Of a stretch of 64,000 nucleotides of DNA, positions 18,197-26,004 are shown in pieces. The notes under the pieces are model-generated. The model saw only the letters and a program-made list of their open reading frames with translations, searched no databases and was not told where the DNA came from. The translations under genes and the position numbers were made by a program. Each line of letters starts with the position of its first letter. Within the stretch, counting starts at the first letter, position 1. This DNA is from Methanobacteriota archaeon (GTDB lineage Archaea; Thermoplasmatota; Poseidoniia; Poseidoniales; Poseidoniaceae), in NCBI GenBank assembly GCA_002689565.1, contig NZGQ01000100.1:1-64000 (forward strand), written 5' to 3'.

Positions 18197-19556
18197 CGAT
18201 CAGTATATGAGAAAGGTTGCGGCCTTTCTCGAACCCGATTACTTCGAAGGAGTATATAAGGGACTATTCAAAGAGTTGACTTTGTTCATTGCAAAGTACA
18301 ACAAACTTCCTACAATGGAAGCATTCAAGATTGAGGTGGATCAAGGCGATAGATTGAACGATGAAGTATATCGTCACGCCATGGAAATCCTACCTAATAT
18401 ATTTGATAAGAAAGATGAGAACCTAGACTGGTTGATCGATACTACTGAGAAGTGGTGTCAGGATCGTGCCGTCTATAATGCAGTGATGGAGTCTATTACC
18501 ATCATTGACGGTAAACACAAAGAGTTATCCAAGAATGCGATCCCCGATGTTCTGAGTAAGGCATTGGGTGTTTCGTTTGATACCAACGTAGGTCACGATT
18601 ACTTAGAAAATGTTGAGGAACGTTTTGCGTTCTATCATGAACAAGAAGAACGTCTACCGTTTGACCTTGAGTATTTCAATGCGATCACCAAAGGTGGTCT
18701 ACCTAACAAAACACTGAACATTGCCCTTGCTGGTACTGGTGTTGGTAAGTCGTTGTATATGTGTCACGTAGCAGGAGCTGCTCTATCTGCTGGTAAGAAC
18801 GCATTGTATATTACTATGGAGATGGCAGAAGAACGTATCGCAGAACGTATTGATGCGAACCTAATGGATGTGGCAATTGATCAGTTAGAGAACTTATCTA
18901 AACCTATGTTCACTGATCGTGTCAAGGCAATCTCTGAGAAGACTAATGGTAAACTGATCATCAAGGAATATCCTACTGGTCAGGCACATGCGAATCATTT
19001 CCGTGCATTGTTGAATGAGTTAAAACTCAAGAAAAACTTTGTACCAGATATCGTGTTTATCGATTATCTAAATATCTGTGCATCATCTAGAATGAAAGGC
19101 ATGGGTGGTTCAATCAACTCTTATTCTTATATCAAGAGTATTGCAGAAGAGTTACGTGGACTTGCAGTAGAGTTCAATGTACCAATCGTATCCGCTACAC
19201 AGACTACTCGTTCTGGTTTCAGTAATGATGATCTAGGTCTGGAAGATACGTCTGAATCATTTGGTCTACCAGCTACCGCAGACTTTATGTTTGCATTGAT
19301 CAGTAATGATGAACTGAATGCCCAAGGTAAGATTATGGTCAAACAGTTGAAGAATAGATATAACGATCCGACCAGTAATCAAAGGTTTATGGTTGGTGTG
19401 GATAGATCCAAGATGAAGTTATTTGACTGTGATCAGTCCAGTGAGTTAGATGAAGATGATCAGGACAAAGGATGGGACGACAAACCTGTATTCGATAACA
19501 CGTCTAGTGGTAAGAGTATTAGGTCTGAAAACTTTAAAAACTTTAGGATGGAATAA
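18150..19556 (+). CDS. gp41: gp41 replicative DNA helicase
   Basis: A 468-residue DnaB-type hexameric helicase that drives the fork with the primase. AGTGVGKSLYMCHVAGA is Walker A (about residues 193-201), DIVFIDYLNIC is Walker B and SAGKNALYITMEMAEERIAE follows the T4 pattern. FRALLNELKLKKNFVP is nearly identical to T4 gp41. The start at 18150 (MEINLEQTILR) aligns with the family; an ATG three codons earlier also exists. Confidence 0.95.
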   Translation: MEINLEQTILRNLLTNDQYMRKVAAFLEPDYFEGVYKGLFKELTLFIAKYNKLPTMEAFKIEVDQGDRLNDEVYRHAMEILPNIFDKKDENLDWLIDTTEKWCQDRAVYNAVMESITIIDGKHKELSKNAIPDVLSKALGVSFDTNVGHDYLENVEERFAFYHEQEERLPFDLEYFNAITKGGLPNKTLNIALAGTGVGKSLYMCHVAGAALSAGKNALYITMEMAEERIAERIDANLMDVAIDQLENLSKPMFTDRVKAISEKTNGKLIIKEYPTGQAHANHFRALLNELKLKKNFVPDIVFIDYLNICASSRMKGMGGSINSYSYIKSIAEELRGLAVEFNVPIVSATQTTRSGFSNDDLGLEDTSESFGLPATADFMFALISNDELNAQGKIMVKQLKNRYNDPTSNQRFMVGVDRSKMKLFDCDQSSELDEDDQDKGWDDKPVFDNTSSGKSIRSENFKNFRME

Positions 19557-19747
19557 TGTATATACCGTTTACGGAAATAGAAGTGGCGTTAACGTCAACT
19601 GCATTACTAGCAGGAGCTTATTACTTAGGTCATCATTTAGGATTTAAGACAGGTGCAATCGCAACGGTTGCTGTACTACAAGAACAAGGTTACATTGACA
19701 TTGAATATGAGGAACCAGAAGATGAAGACACTGATAGAGAAGATTGA
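19556..19747 (+). CDS. Small membrane protein
   Basis: A 63-residue protein sharing one base with the gp41 stop. Residues 8-45 are hydrophobic with glycine-rich segments (LTSTALLAGAYYLGHHLGFKTGAIATVAVL), probably one or two membrane helices, and the tail is strongly acidic (EYEEPEDEDTDRED). Function unknown. Confidence 0.6.
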   Translation: MYIPFTEIEVALTSTALLAGAYYLGHHLGFKTGAIATVAVLQEQGYIDIEYEEPEDEDTDRED

Positions 19748-20021
19748 ACAATGGCACATAGATCGTAATCTGATCGATGGTGCATCTGATAAAGATCAGG
19801 TCTTGAAATTAATACAAGAGGTCGGAGAACTATCCGACAATGTATGTAAGGGAAAAGATATCGCAGATGATATTGGTGATATCATGGTGGTATTAATTAA
19901 TATATGTAAACGTAATGGATTGCCCTTGGAACACTGTCTGGAGGTCGCATATGCTGACATCAAAGACAGGAAGGGTAGAATGGTAGATGGAATTTTTGTC
20001 AAGGAGAGTGACGATGAGTAA
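19722..20021 (+). CDS. mazG: MazG-like NTP pyrophosphohydrolase
   Basis: A 99-residue protein with the MazG metal-binding pattern QEVGELSDNVC and IADDIGDIMVVLINIC. It would hydrolyse nucleoside triphosphates (dNTPs or possibly ppGpp-related substrates in phages) to monophosphates. The start at 19722 has GAGGAA at 19709-19714 and overlaps the previous gene by 26 bases. It lies next to thyX in a nucleotide-metabolism group. Confidence 0.85.
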   Translation: MKTLIEKIEQWHIDRNLIDGASDKDQVLKLIQEVGELSDNVCKGKDIADDIGDIMVVLINICKRNGLPLEHCLEVAYADIKDRKGRMVDGIFVKESDDE

Positions 20022-20706
20022 AGTAAGTTTAGTTTGTTTGAGTCAACCAAGTGCGGAGACGAATTGTCATACCGCAGAAGAATTAGTCGCATATGCGGCT
20101 CGTGTGAGTAATCCTAATAATCAGAGTAACAAAAAAACAGCAGGTAAGTTAGTTCGTTATTTGATTAAGGAGAATCACTGGTCACCGTTAGAGATGGTTC
20201 ACATCACTATGGAGATCACAACAACACGTGATATCTCTCGACAGATTATTCGTCATCGCTCGTTTTCATTTCAAGAGTTCAGTCAACGATATGCAAAGAG
20301 TGAAACGTTTACTACAAGAATGGCCCGACTTCAAGATCCGAAGAACCGTCAAAACTCTATTGAGTTAAAGGGGATGGATGACTTCGGTAAAGGTGGTAAC
20401 AAGACTACCAATGAACGTCTATATGAACAATGGAACATGAAACAACGTGAGTCCATTAACAAGGCGAATGAGGTATATAAATGGGCACTAGATAATGGTA
20501 TCGCTAAAGAACAGGCACGTGCAGTATTACCAGAAGGTAACACTGAGACGACTTTGTATATGGCAGGATCATTAAGATCGTGGATTCATTACTGTGAATT
20601 AAGACGTGGTAACGGAACACAAAAAGAACATATGTTGGTCGCAGATCAATGTTGGGATATTATCGGGACACACTTTCCCGATGTAATTAAAGCTTTAGAG
20701 GAGTAA
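20014..20706 (+). CDS. thyX: Flavin-dependent thymidylate synthase ThyX
   Basis: A 230-residue protein with the ThyX signature RHR-x7-S in IIRHRSFSFQEFSQRY (about residue 79) and ARAVLPEGNTETTLYMAG. It makes dTMP from dUMP using FAD and methylenetetrahydrofolate. Together with the dCMP deaminase at 8.1 kb and NrdAB at 46-50 kb it gives the phage its own route to dTTP. It overlaps mazG by 8 bases. Confidence 0.95.
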   Translation: MSKVSLVCLSQPSAETNCHTAEELVAYAARVSNPNNQSNKKTAGKLVRYLIKENHWSPLEMVHITMEITTTRDISRQIIRHRSFSFQEFSQRYAKSETFTTRMARLQDPKNRQNSIELKGMDDFGKGGNKTTNERLYEQWNMKQRESINKANEVYKWALDNGIAKEQARAVLPEGNTETTLYMAGSLRSWIHYCELRRGNGTQKEHMLVADQCWDIIGTHFPDVIKALEE

Positions 20707-20709
20707 ATA

Positions 20710-20988
20710 ATGAGTTATAAAAAAGGTGACGTGGTGTCAGTAATTTCAAGTGCTGGCGAATTTGTAGGTAAGTATAAAGATAGTGGAGCAACTTCATTTG
20801 TTCTAAGTGATCCTCGTATGGTAATTCAAACCCAAGAGGGTATGGGATTCGCACGTGGTGTTGCGGTGACTGGTGTAGAGAATCCAACTGAAATGAGTTT
20901 CTACACTCAAGGTATTGTGTTTGTTACTCAAACAAATGAAGAGGTAACTAAGGCATACCATCAAGCAACTTCAGGTCTTATTGTGTAA
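20710..20988 (+). CDS. Conserved small beta-rich phage protein
   Basis: A 92-residue protein of alternating beta strands (KKGDVVSVISSAGEFVGKYK, then SFVLSDPRMVIQTQEG), like the small Sm/SH3-type proteins common in T4-like marine phages. No catalytic motif. It shares one base with the next gene. Confidence 0.65.
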   Translation: MSYKKGDVVSVISSAGEFVGKYKDSGATSFVLSDPRMVIQTQEGMGFARGVAVTGVENPTEMSFYTQGIVFVTQTNEEVTKAYHQATSGLIV

Positions 20989-21659
20989 TGGAAGTTACAA
21001 TTCGTAATCCAGAATTTATGGCTCGTCTGAATGAAATTTCAGACGAGTTCTTTACACATAAGGATTACGCAAACGAGAAGTATTGGACATTCAGACAAAG
21101 AGAAGATATTGAAAGAGGAGAATACTTTTGTTCTCAGGAATATCTTGATGAATGTCGATCTCGTGACAAGTTAGTAGGGCCACCAGATCGATACTTCGGT
21201 CAACCTATTGCGGCTATGGTACGTAAGGAACCAGAAGAGTGGGAACCATTCAAACAGAAAGTTAAGTTTGATTTCGCAAAAGAGATTGGCGCTCACACTT
21301 CCGCATTGTTGACTTACTATGCGCCAGGCGGTTACGTAGGTTGGCACACTAACTGGGACGCTAACGCATATCAAGTCTTGTTTACTTGGAGTGATGGTAA
21401 TGGATACTTCCGTTACTGGGACAACGAGAAGAACGAGATCGTCCATATACCAGACGTGAAAGGATGGCAGTGTAGACATTACTACTTTGGATCTGAAAAG
21501 GAACCAGAGAAGTTGTGTTGGCATTCCGCATACGCTGGTGGAGAAAGAATTACTCTCGCATATAAATTTGTAAATAGTGGTGTTGCGAATAATGACACCA
21601 AAGACCAACAAGCAAAACTCATGAGAGATATGTTAATCGAAGAAATAGAAAGTGATTGA
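20988..21659 (+). CDS. 2-oxoglutarate/Fe(II)-dependent oxygenase
   Basis: A 223-residue protein with a double-stranded beta-helix signature: YYAPGGYVGWHTNWD supplies the HxD-type metal ligands, CWHSAYAGGERITLAYKF the distal histidine and the arginine that binds 2-oxoglutarate. Such genes are widespread in marine T4-like phages; their substrates (protein, DNA base or metabolite) are mostly unknown. Its stop codon lies in the -35 box of the next promoter. Confidence 0.75.
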   Translation: MEVTIRNPEFMARLNEISDEFFTHKDYANEKYWTFRQREDIERGEYFCSQEYLDECRSRDKLVGPPDRYFGQPIAAMVRKEPEEWEPFKQKVKFDFAKEIGAHTSALLTYYAPGGYVGWHTNWDANAYQVLFTWSDGNGYFRYWDNEKNEIVHIPDVKGWQCRHYYFGSEKEPEKLCWHSAYAGGERITLAYKFVNSGVANNDTKDQQAKLMRDMLIEEIESD

Positions 21660-21684
21660 CACGATTAGATTTTTGTGGTATAAT
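21656..21684 (+). promoter_or_regulatory. Sigma70-like promoter
   Basis: TTGACA at 21656-21661, a 17-base spacer and TATAAT at 21679-21684 with TGG before it. The TGA of the upstream oxygenase gene is inside the -35 box. Confidence 0.87.
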
Positions 21685-21710
21685 GGTCTTACTTTAACAT
21701 GGAGAATATA

Positions 21711-22007
21711 ATGGCTAAAAATGACATTGAATATAAATACAACGAGAAGGAGAATCTTGATGACATATTGGAATACGTTAATAAGACGTACAGTCAGCAT
21801 TATTCAAAGAACAAATATCAAGCAACTGAGTTCATCATTGACGGCGGGCATGGTATCGGGTTTACTCTTGGTAATATACTCAAGTATACACAACGATATG
21901 GTCACAAGAACGGCCACAACCGTGCTGATTTAATGAAGGTTATTCATTACGCCCTAATCGCACTTCACGTGCATGATTTAAACGCAGAGGCTCATAGTAA
22001 AAAATAA
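21711..22007 (+). CDS. DUF3310-like protein (gp1.7 nucleotide-kinase-like)
   Basis: A 98-residue protein. IDGGHGIGFTLGNILKYTQRYGHKNG followed by ADLMKVIHYALIALHVHD is the pattern of the DUF3310 family, which includes T7 gp1.7, a nucleotide kinase. GGAG at 21701-21704 supports ATG 21711 rather than 21699. The first 35 residues look disordered and charged. Confidence 0.75.
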   Translation: MAKNDIEYKYNEKENLDDILEYVNKTYSQHYSKNKYQATEFIIDGGHGIGFTLGNILKYTQRYGHKNGHNRADLMKVIHYALIALHVHDLNAEAHSKK

Positions 22008-22018
22008 TAGGATTTTAA

Positions 22019-22831
22019 ATGCTTCTGACTACAGGTTGTAGTTTTGTCTGGGGTGACGAATTAAAAGGTTTCGACACTAGTCCCACTACTCATTGGCCAA
22101 GTACTTTTACACATTTACTCTCGGAACACTTAGATCTTCCTTGGGAGAACGCTGGATCTTGTGGTGCTAGTAATCACAAGATCTTTCGTGATTTGTGTCA
22201 GTGGTTCAATGGTAAAGAATACTCTTTTTCAAAACGACTTCGTCAAAATAAAATAGCAACACCAGAAAACGTCACTCACATGGTGGTACTATGGTCAGCG
22301 TGGCAAAGAGATGAAGTACCACTTGCGGTTCACCCACACGTTGAAGATGAACATAACATTCAACGTTTTGATAACGTAACTCAGTATTCGCCACATAGAA
22401 TTGGCACTATAGAATATCTTGATCTGCATACGAGACAGGTCACTAGTGACTATTTCCATATCCATTCTGATCACAGAAAAGTTGTCATGCAGAATTTACC
22501 GTATTGGTTGGCAGTACAACAGATGGCAAAAGCTCACAATATTAAAATCATCCAAGGGTGTTTCCATGATGTCATGTGGAGAGAGGTCTGTAAAATCATG
22601 GGCGATAAAGAACCATTGTTGGAAGATTATAGAAAGATGGTTGGGGATATGATTGGACAGTTGGACAGACCATGTCGTGTTGGTTTAGGTAGATACAAAA
22701 CACTTCATGGTTGCGTTTTACAGTCTGATCCAAAAGAAGGATTAAATCTTTATCCGCACGGACACCCCAACGAACAAACACAGGTAGTTTACGCAGAAGT
22801 GTTAAAGAACATTTTCGAGGAATGTTATTAA
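22019..22831 (+). CDS. SGNH-hydrolase-like protein
   Basis: A 270-residue protein. LLTTGCSFVWGDEL resembles the block I of SGNH/GDSL hydrolases, ENAGSCGASNHKIFRD fits block II and the C-terminal PHGHPNEQTQVVYAEVL provides the late histidine of block V. The block I serine is the S of TGCS. A second protein of the same kind is at 48073-48819. Such phage proteins may deacetylate or cleave esters on glycans; the substrate is unknown. Confidence 0.65.
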   Translation: MLLTTGCSFVWGDELKGFDTSPTTHWPSTFTHLLSEHLDLPWENAGSCGASNHKIFRDLCQWFNGKEYSFSKRLRQNKIATPENVTHMVVLWSAWQRDEVPLAVHPHVEDEHNIQRFDNVTQYSPHRIGTIEYLDLHTRQVTSDYFHIHSDHRKVVMQNLPYWLAVQQMAKAHNIKIIQGCFHDVMWREVCKIMGDKEPLLEDYRKMVGDMIGQLDRPCRVGLGRYKTLHGCVLQSDPKEGLNLYPHGHPNEQTQVVYAEVLKNIFEECY

Positions 22832-23064
22832 TGGATAAACTTTTAAATGCGGCTTATAATGGGGTAGTGAGAGTTACATTTACACACTACAGAACTGGTG
22901 AAGAACTCACCGCAAACTTAACATTGAAAGCAACACCAACCTTTATTAAACAACGTAACGACAGTTCGTGTCTTGCGTTTTATGATATTGATGATACACG
23001 ATGGCAGTCTATTGATGTTAACACTATTACAAATTGGGAAATAGTTAATGGAACAAGTGGATAG
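22831..23064 (+). CDS. DUF2693-like small beta-barrel protein
   Basis: A 77-residue protein (MDKLLNAAYNGVVRVTFTHYRTGEE, then LAFYDIDDTRWQSIDVNTITNWE) with the pattern of the DUF2693 family common in T4-like phages. It overlaps the previous gene by one base and the next by 17. Function unknown. Confidence 0.68.
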   Translation: MDKLLNAAYNGVVRVTFTHYRTGEELTANLTLKATPTFIKQRNDSSCLAFYDIDDTRWQSIDVNTITNWEIVNGTSG

Positions 23065-23293
23065 GTTCGACTTAGAACAGAAGATAATGAAGTGTTGGAT
23101 GGTCACAGATGATCTAGATGAGATCACTAAGTACTTCATAGATGACGAGAAGTTTCAGGACAGATGTGGTGATGCGGAGTATCAAGACGAATTGATGAAC
23201 AAATACTTCGGTCTCAAAGAACTTTATGAGGTAAAATTCCAGAGTTTATGGGACACATTTGAAAAATTAATAGAATCTGGTCAACTTAAATAA
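23048..23293 (+). CDS. Conserved T4-like phage hypothetical protein
   Basis: An 81-residue, helical, acidic protein (DLEQKIMKCWMVTDDLDEITKYF). I recall a similar WxVTDDL-type small protein in many T4-like phages. No catalytic motif is visible. It ends just before the late promoter of the curli-like cluster. Confidence 0.7.
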   Translation: MEQVDRFDLEQKIMKCWMVTDDLDEITKYFIDDEKFQDRCGDAEYQDELMNKYFGLKELYEVKFQSLWDTFEKLIESGQLK

Positions 23294-23301
23294 ACAATCC
23301 G

Positions 23302-23309
23302 TATAAATA
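23302..23309 (+). promoter_or_regulatory. T4-type late promoter heading the curli-like cluster
   Basis: Exact TATAAATA in the short gap before 23342, 40 bases from the start codon. It is the only promoter-like signal I see upstream of the csgF/csgG genes, implying late expression of the cluster. Confidence 0.7.
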
Positions 23310-23341
23310 CCTACATAATCTCTGATTTGAAGGTATGAACT

Positions 23342-23620
23342 ATGGATGCACTATTTAACCTACTCGAAGTAGGTTTTCCTATTGCCTCAGCACTCGCTGG
23401 GGGTTTCTTCGTATTCCTTACACTCAGGTTTATTCTTGACGGTGCATTGTCCGATATCAAAACACAACGTGGTTTTGTAAAAGGACTTGATGACCGAATC
23501 AAGACGATGAATAACGAATTGGTGAGAATCGATTCAATGATTAACCATGTCTTTAATCTGAAACCAGATTTAGACAGGCTGTCCAGAAGTGACGGACAGA
23601 AAGATGCACGTAAAGATTGA
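23342..23620 (+). CDS. Small holin-like/UviB-like membrane protein, first copy
   Basis: A 92-residue protein. Residues 8-33 (LEVGFPIASALAGGFFVFLTLRFIL) form a membrane helix and the rest is a charged coiled coil (LDDRIKTMNNELVRIDSMINHV). The design resembles BhlA/UviB-type holins. The next gene has the same design, so the two look like a diverged tandem duplication. They may be holin-like, or accessory inner-membrane parts of the curli-like system. Confidence 0.62.
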   Translation: MDALFNLLEVGFPIASALAGGFFVFLTLRFILDGALSDIKTQRGFVKGLDDRIKTMNNELVRIDSMINHVFNLKPDLDRLSRSDGQKDARKD

Positions 23621-23922
23621 TGCCAGATATTAATGTAGTTGATTTAATTAACACATACGGATTTCCCATAATCGCAAGTATTGGATTAGGGTACTTCATC
23701 TATTACGTGTGGAAATGGGTAACGGATCAGGTAGATCCAGTTATCGAAGATTCACACTTGACCTTGATAAAGTTGATCGATCGTGTGAGAATGTTAGATA
23801 ATGATCTGATACGATTGAAGACTAAATTGGATATGCTTATACAACAACAGGATAAACGAAATGAAATTGAATATATTACTGACAACGATTATATTGATCC
23901 TTCCGATAGCAGCGAAGGGTGA
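23620..23922 (+). CDS. Small holin-like/UviB-like membrane protein, second copy
   Basis: A 100-residue protein starting at ATG 23620, which shares one base with the previous stop. It has an N-terminal helix (INTYGFPIIASIGLGYFIYYVWKW) and a coiled coil (LTLIKLIDRVRMLDNDLIRLKTKLDML) laid out as in its neighbour (GFPI plus helix, then R-x-x-x-x-D/N-N-x-L pattern). Its 3' end overlaps csgF by 62 bases. Confidence 0.6.
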   Translation: MPDINVVDLINTYGFPIIASIGLGYFIYYVWKWVTDQVDPVIEDSHLTLIKLIDRVRMLDNDLIRLKTKLDMLIQQQDKRNEIEYITDNDYIDPSDSSEG

Positions 23923-24355
23923 TATAGTACACGGTTTTAAAAACCCAAGTTTTAGTGGGATAGGTACTGGTTCACATTATCTTACGATTGAGAATCAGGA
24001 ACATTCTAGGAAGAAGGCGATTAAAGATGCTCTGGAGGCAGCTGAGAAGGCAGCTCAAAGAGAGGCAGAGAATACAACTCTCGCAAAATTTATTCGTAAC
24101 CTAGAGAGTAGAATATATGCACAGTTGTCAAAACAATTGGTTGACAACATGTTTAGTAATGATAATGCAGTAACCTTTGGATCTTTCGTATTGGAAGGTT
24201 CTATGGTTAGTTACGAAGTACTCACCAACGAGAATGGAGAAGAGTACATTAAGATGCGTATCGTTGATGAGAACGGTACAGAAACTATTATTGAGATTCC
24301 AATCGGTACAGGTAATTTCGGATCTGACGGTGGTGATGGTGCTGATGGTACGTAA
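23861..24355 (+). CDS. csgF: CsgF-like curli assembly protein
   Basis: A 164-residue protein with a signal peptide (KLNILLTTIILILPIAAKG). The mature N-terminus FKNPSFSGIGTG matches the conserved CsgF start (FxNPxFGG), the segment that inserts into the CsgG pore in the E. coli complex. A central helical stretch (ALEAAEKAAQREAENTTLAKFI, ESRIYAQLSKQLVDNMF) is followed by the beta region GSFVLEGSMVSYEV and IVDENGTETIIEIPIG seen in CsgF. The central part is longer than in E. coli. CsgG follows directly, overlapping by 11 bases, which supports the call. Confidence 0.85.
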   Translation: MKLNILLTTIILILPIAAKGDIVHGFKNPSFSGIGTGSHYLTIENQEHSRKKAIKDALEAAEKAAQREAENTTLAKFIRNLESRIYAQLSKQLVDNMFSNDNAVTFGSFVLEGSMVSYEVLTNENGEEYIKMRIVDENGTETIIEIPIGTGNFGSDGGDGADGT

Positions 24356-25277
24356 TTTGCATATACTGATAGTGTCTGTCATTTTTATGACAGGTTGCGC
24401 CCAGATGCCACAATGGTCAGAATTACCTAATGACGCCCATTGTATATCTGGTAAAGATTACATATGGGATAAGTTTAAGGAGAAAAAATACTTATGTGTG
24501 GAGAATCCAGAAGTAGTAAGGATGCCTTCATACGTACAGTTATTAGAAGTTCCGCCTGCAAAAACTATGCCTGTTGTAGCAGTCTATGATTTTCAAGACA
24601 AGACTGGTCAACGTAAGGCACGAGATGGTATCGCAGATTTTAGTACTGCGGTATCACAAGGTGGAACAGAGTTGTTAATCGATGCACTCAAGACTGCGGG
24701 CAAAGGTACGTGGTTTAGAGTTGTTGAGAGACAGGGTATTGACAATCTGGTTAGAGAACGACAGATAGTGCGTAGTACCCGACAAGAGTACGCTGACGAT
24801 AAGTCTCAGGGATTAGGCCCTTTACTATTTGCTGGGATGATTATCGAGGGCGGAATTATTGGTTACGATACCAATATCCAGACAGGAGGTCGAGGGGCAA
24901 GAACATTAGGAATTGGGTTTACTAGGCAGTATAGACAAGATGTTGTTACTGTTTCTATCAGAGCGGTATCCGTTTTGACAGGTGAAGTATTATTGAATGT
25001 CCAAACCAAAAAGACAGTTTTGTCTTATGGTAGTGGGGGTGACGTGTTCAGATTTCATGAACAGGGAACCAAACTTATTGAGTATGAGGACGGAGTGGGT
25101 AATAATGAGAATGTGACGTATGCGGTACGAACGGCAATTGAGGCGGGAGTACTGGAATTAATATACCAAGGGCACGATAGAGGTCTTTGGAAAGTAAGTG
25201 ATGGCCATCGTCATCCCCATCTGAGTGATGGAACAAACGATGCTCATCATATAGGAGAAAAAGAAGAAAATGAATAA
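24345..25277 (+). CDS. csgG: CsgG-like curli secretion-channel lipoprotein
   Basis: About 310 residues from ATG 24345 (an ATG at 24336 is also possible). A lipobox precedes Cys18 (VIFMTGC). The sequence follows CsgG: VAVYDFQDKTGQ, DFSTAVSQGGTELLIDALK, FRVVERQGIDNLVRERQI, GGIIGYDTNIQTGGRGAR and ETGV-like EAGVLELIYQGHDRGLWK. The pore-constriction phenylalanine aligns with F99 and the adjacent Asn with D98. CsgG forms a nonameric outer-membrane channel exporting curlin. An extra N-terminal stretch with two cysteines and a His-rich tail (GHRHPHLSDG) differ from E. coli. Confidence 0.9.
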   Translation: MVRNLHILIVSVIFMTGCAQMPQWSELPNDAHCISGKDYIWDKFKEKKYLCVENPEVVRMPSYVQLLEVPPAKTMPVVAVYDFQDKTGQRKARDGIADFSTAVSQGGTELLIDALKTAGKGTWFRVVERQGIDNLVRERQIVRSTRQEYADDKSQGLGPLLFAGMIIEGGIIGYDTNIQTGGRGARTLGIGFTRQYRQDVVTVSIRAVSVLTGEVLLNVQTKKTVLSYGSGGDVFRFHEQGTKLIEYEDGVGNNENVTYAVRTAIEAGVLELIYQGHDRGLWKVSDGHRHPHLSDGTNDAHHIGEKEENE

Positions 25278-26004
25278 GTACTTTAAAGGAATACTTGCAA
25301 GTGTTTTTGTTATGTCAAGTTTTGCTTGGGCAGGTGCTTCAGACGACAACGAGATTAATATTGATCAGTCAGGTGACACTCTGACTCTTTATATTGATCA
25401 GGTCGGTTATGGTAACAAAATTGGTCTTGACGACTTTTCGTCATCATCAAGTGCGACACCAATAACTGGTTCATCGTTGACATTTAATATCGATCAACTA
25501 GGTAATGAAAACTTATTGTTTGGATCATTGACTGCTGACCAGTCAACCTACAATATGTTGTTTACTGGTGACGCTAACTCATGGGATTGGAACATAGGTG
25601 AAACTGGTTCTGCTGACTCTACAACTATTGATGTAGATATAACAGGGGATACAAACACTATGAACTTTGACCAAGGTGCAGTTGCATCAGCAGAAAGACT
25701 GGATTTGGATCTTACAGTATTGGGTTCAAGTAATGTCTTTGATGTTGACGTTGAAACCGATGATGTTACTTGGAGCTGGGATTTAACTGGTTCATCTAAT
25801 AACATCAACACTCTTCAGAATGACGGTTTTTATCAAGAGATGACTGTCACTTATGATGGTGATGGCGGAGATATTGATATCAATCAGTTGAGTGGTACAT
25901 GTCCTACAGGAATAACATCCTGTAAAGGTATCATCACTTTAGATGTAACGTCTGACAATGCTACAATACAGATCAATCAAAAAGATACTTCTAACGATAG
26001 TTAG
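25270..26004 (+). CDS. Curlin-like secreted repeat protein, first copy
   Basis: A 244-residue protein with a clear signal peptide (MNKYFKGILASVFVMSSFAWA). The mature part has curlin-type repeats with the strand-Q-x-G-x-x-N pattern: INIDQSGDT, YIDQVGYGNK, FNIDQLGNEN, then weaker copies rich in D, N, S, T and G. A pair of cysteines (TCPTG, SCKG) lies near the end and the last strand reads ATIQINQK. It is much like CsgA/CsgB in design though with fewer perfect repeats. It directly follows csgG, and its partner at 27099 has the same length. Confidence 0.8.
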   Translation: MNKYFKGILASVFVMSSFAWAGASDDNEINIDQSGDTLTLYIDQVGYGNKIGLDDFSSSSSATPITGSSLTFNIDQLGNENLLFGSLTADQSTYNMLFTGDANSWDWNIGETGSADSTTIDVDITGDTNTMNFDQGAVASAERLDLDLTVLGSSNVFDVDVETDDVTWSWDLTGSSNNINTLQNDGFYQEMTVTYDGDGGDIDINQLSGTCPTGITSCKGIITLDVTSDNATIQINQKDTSNDS

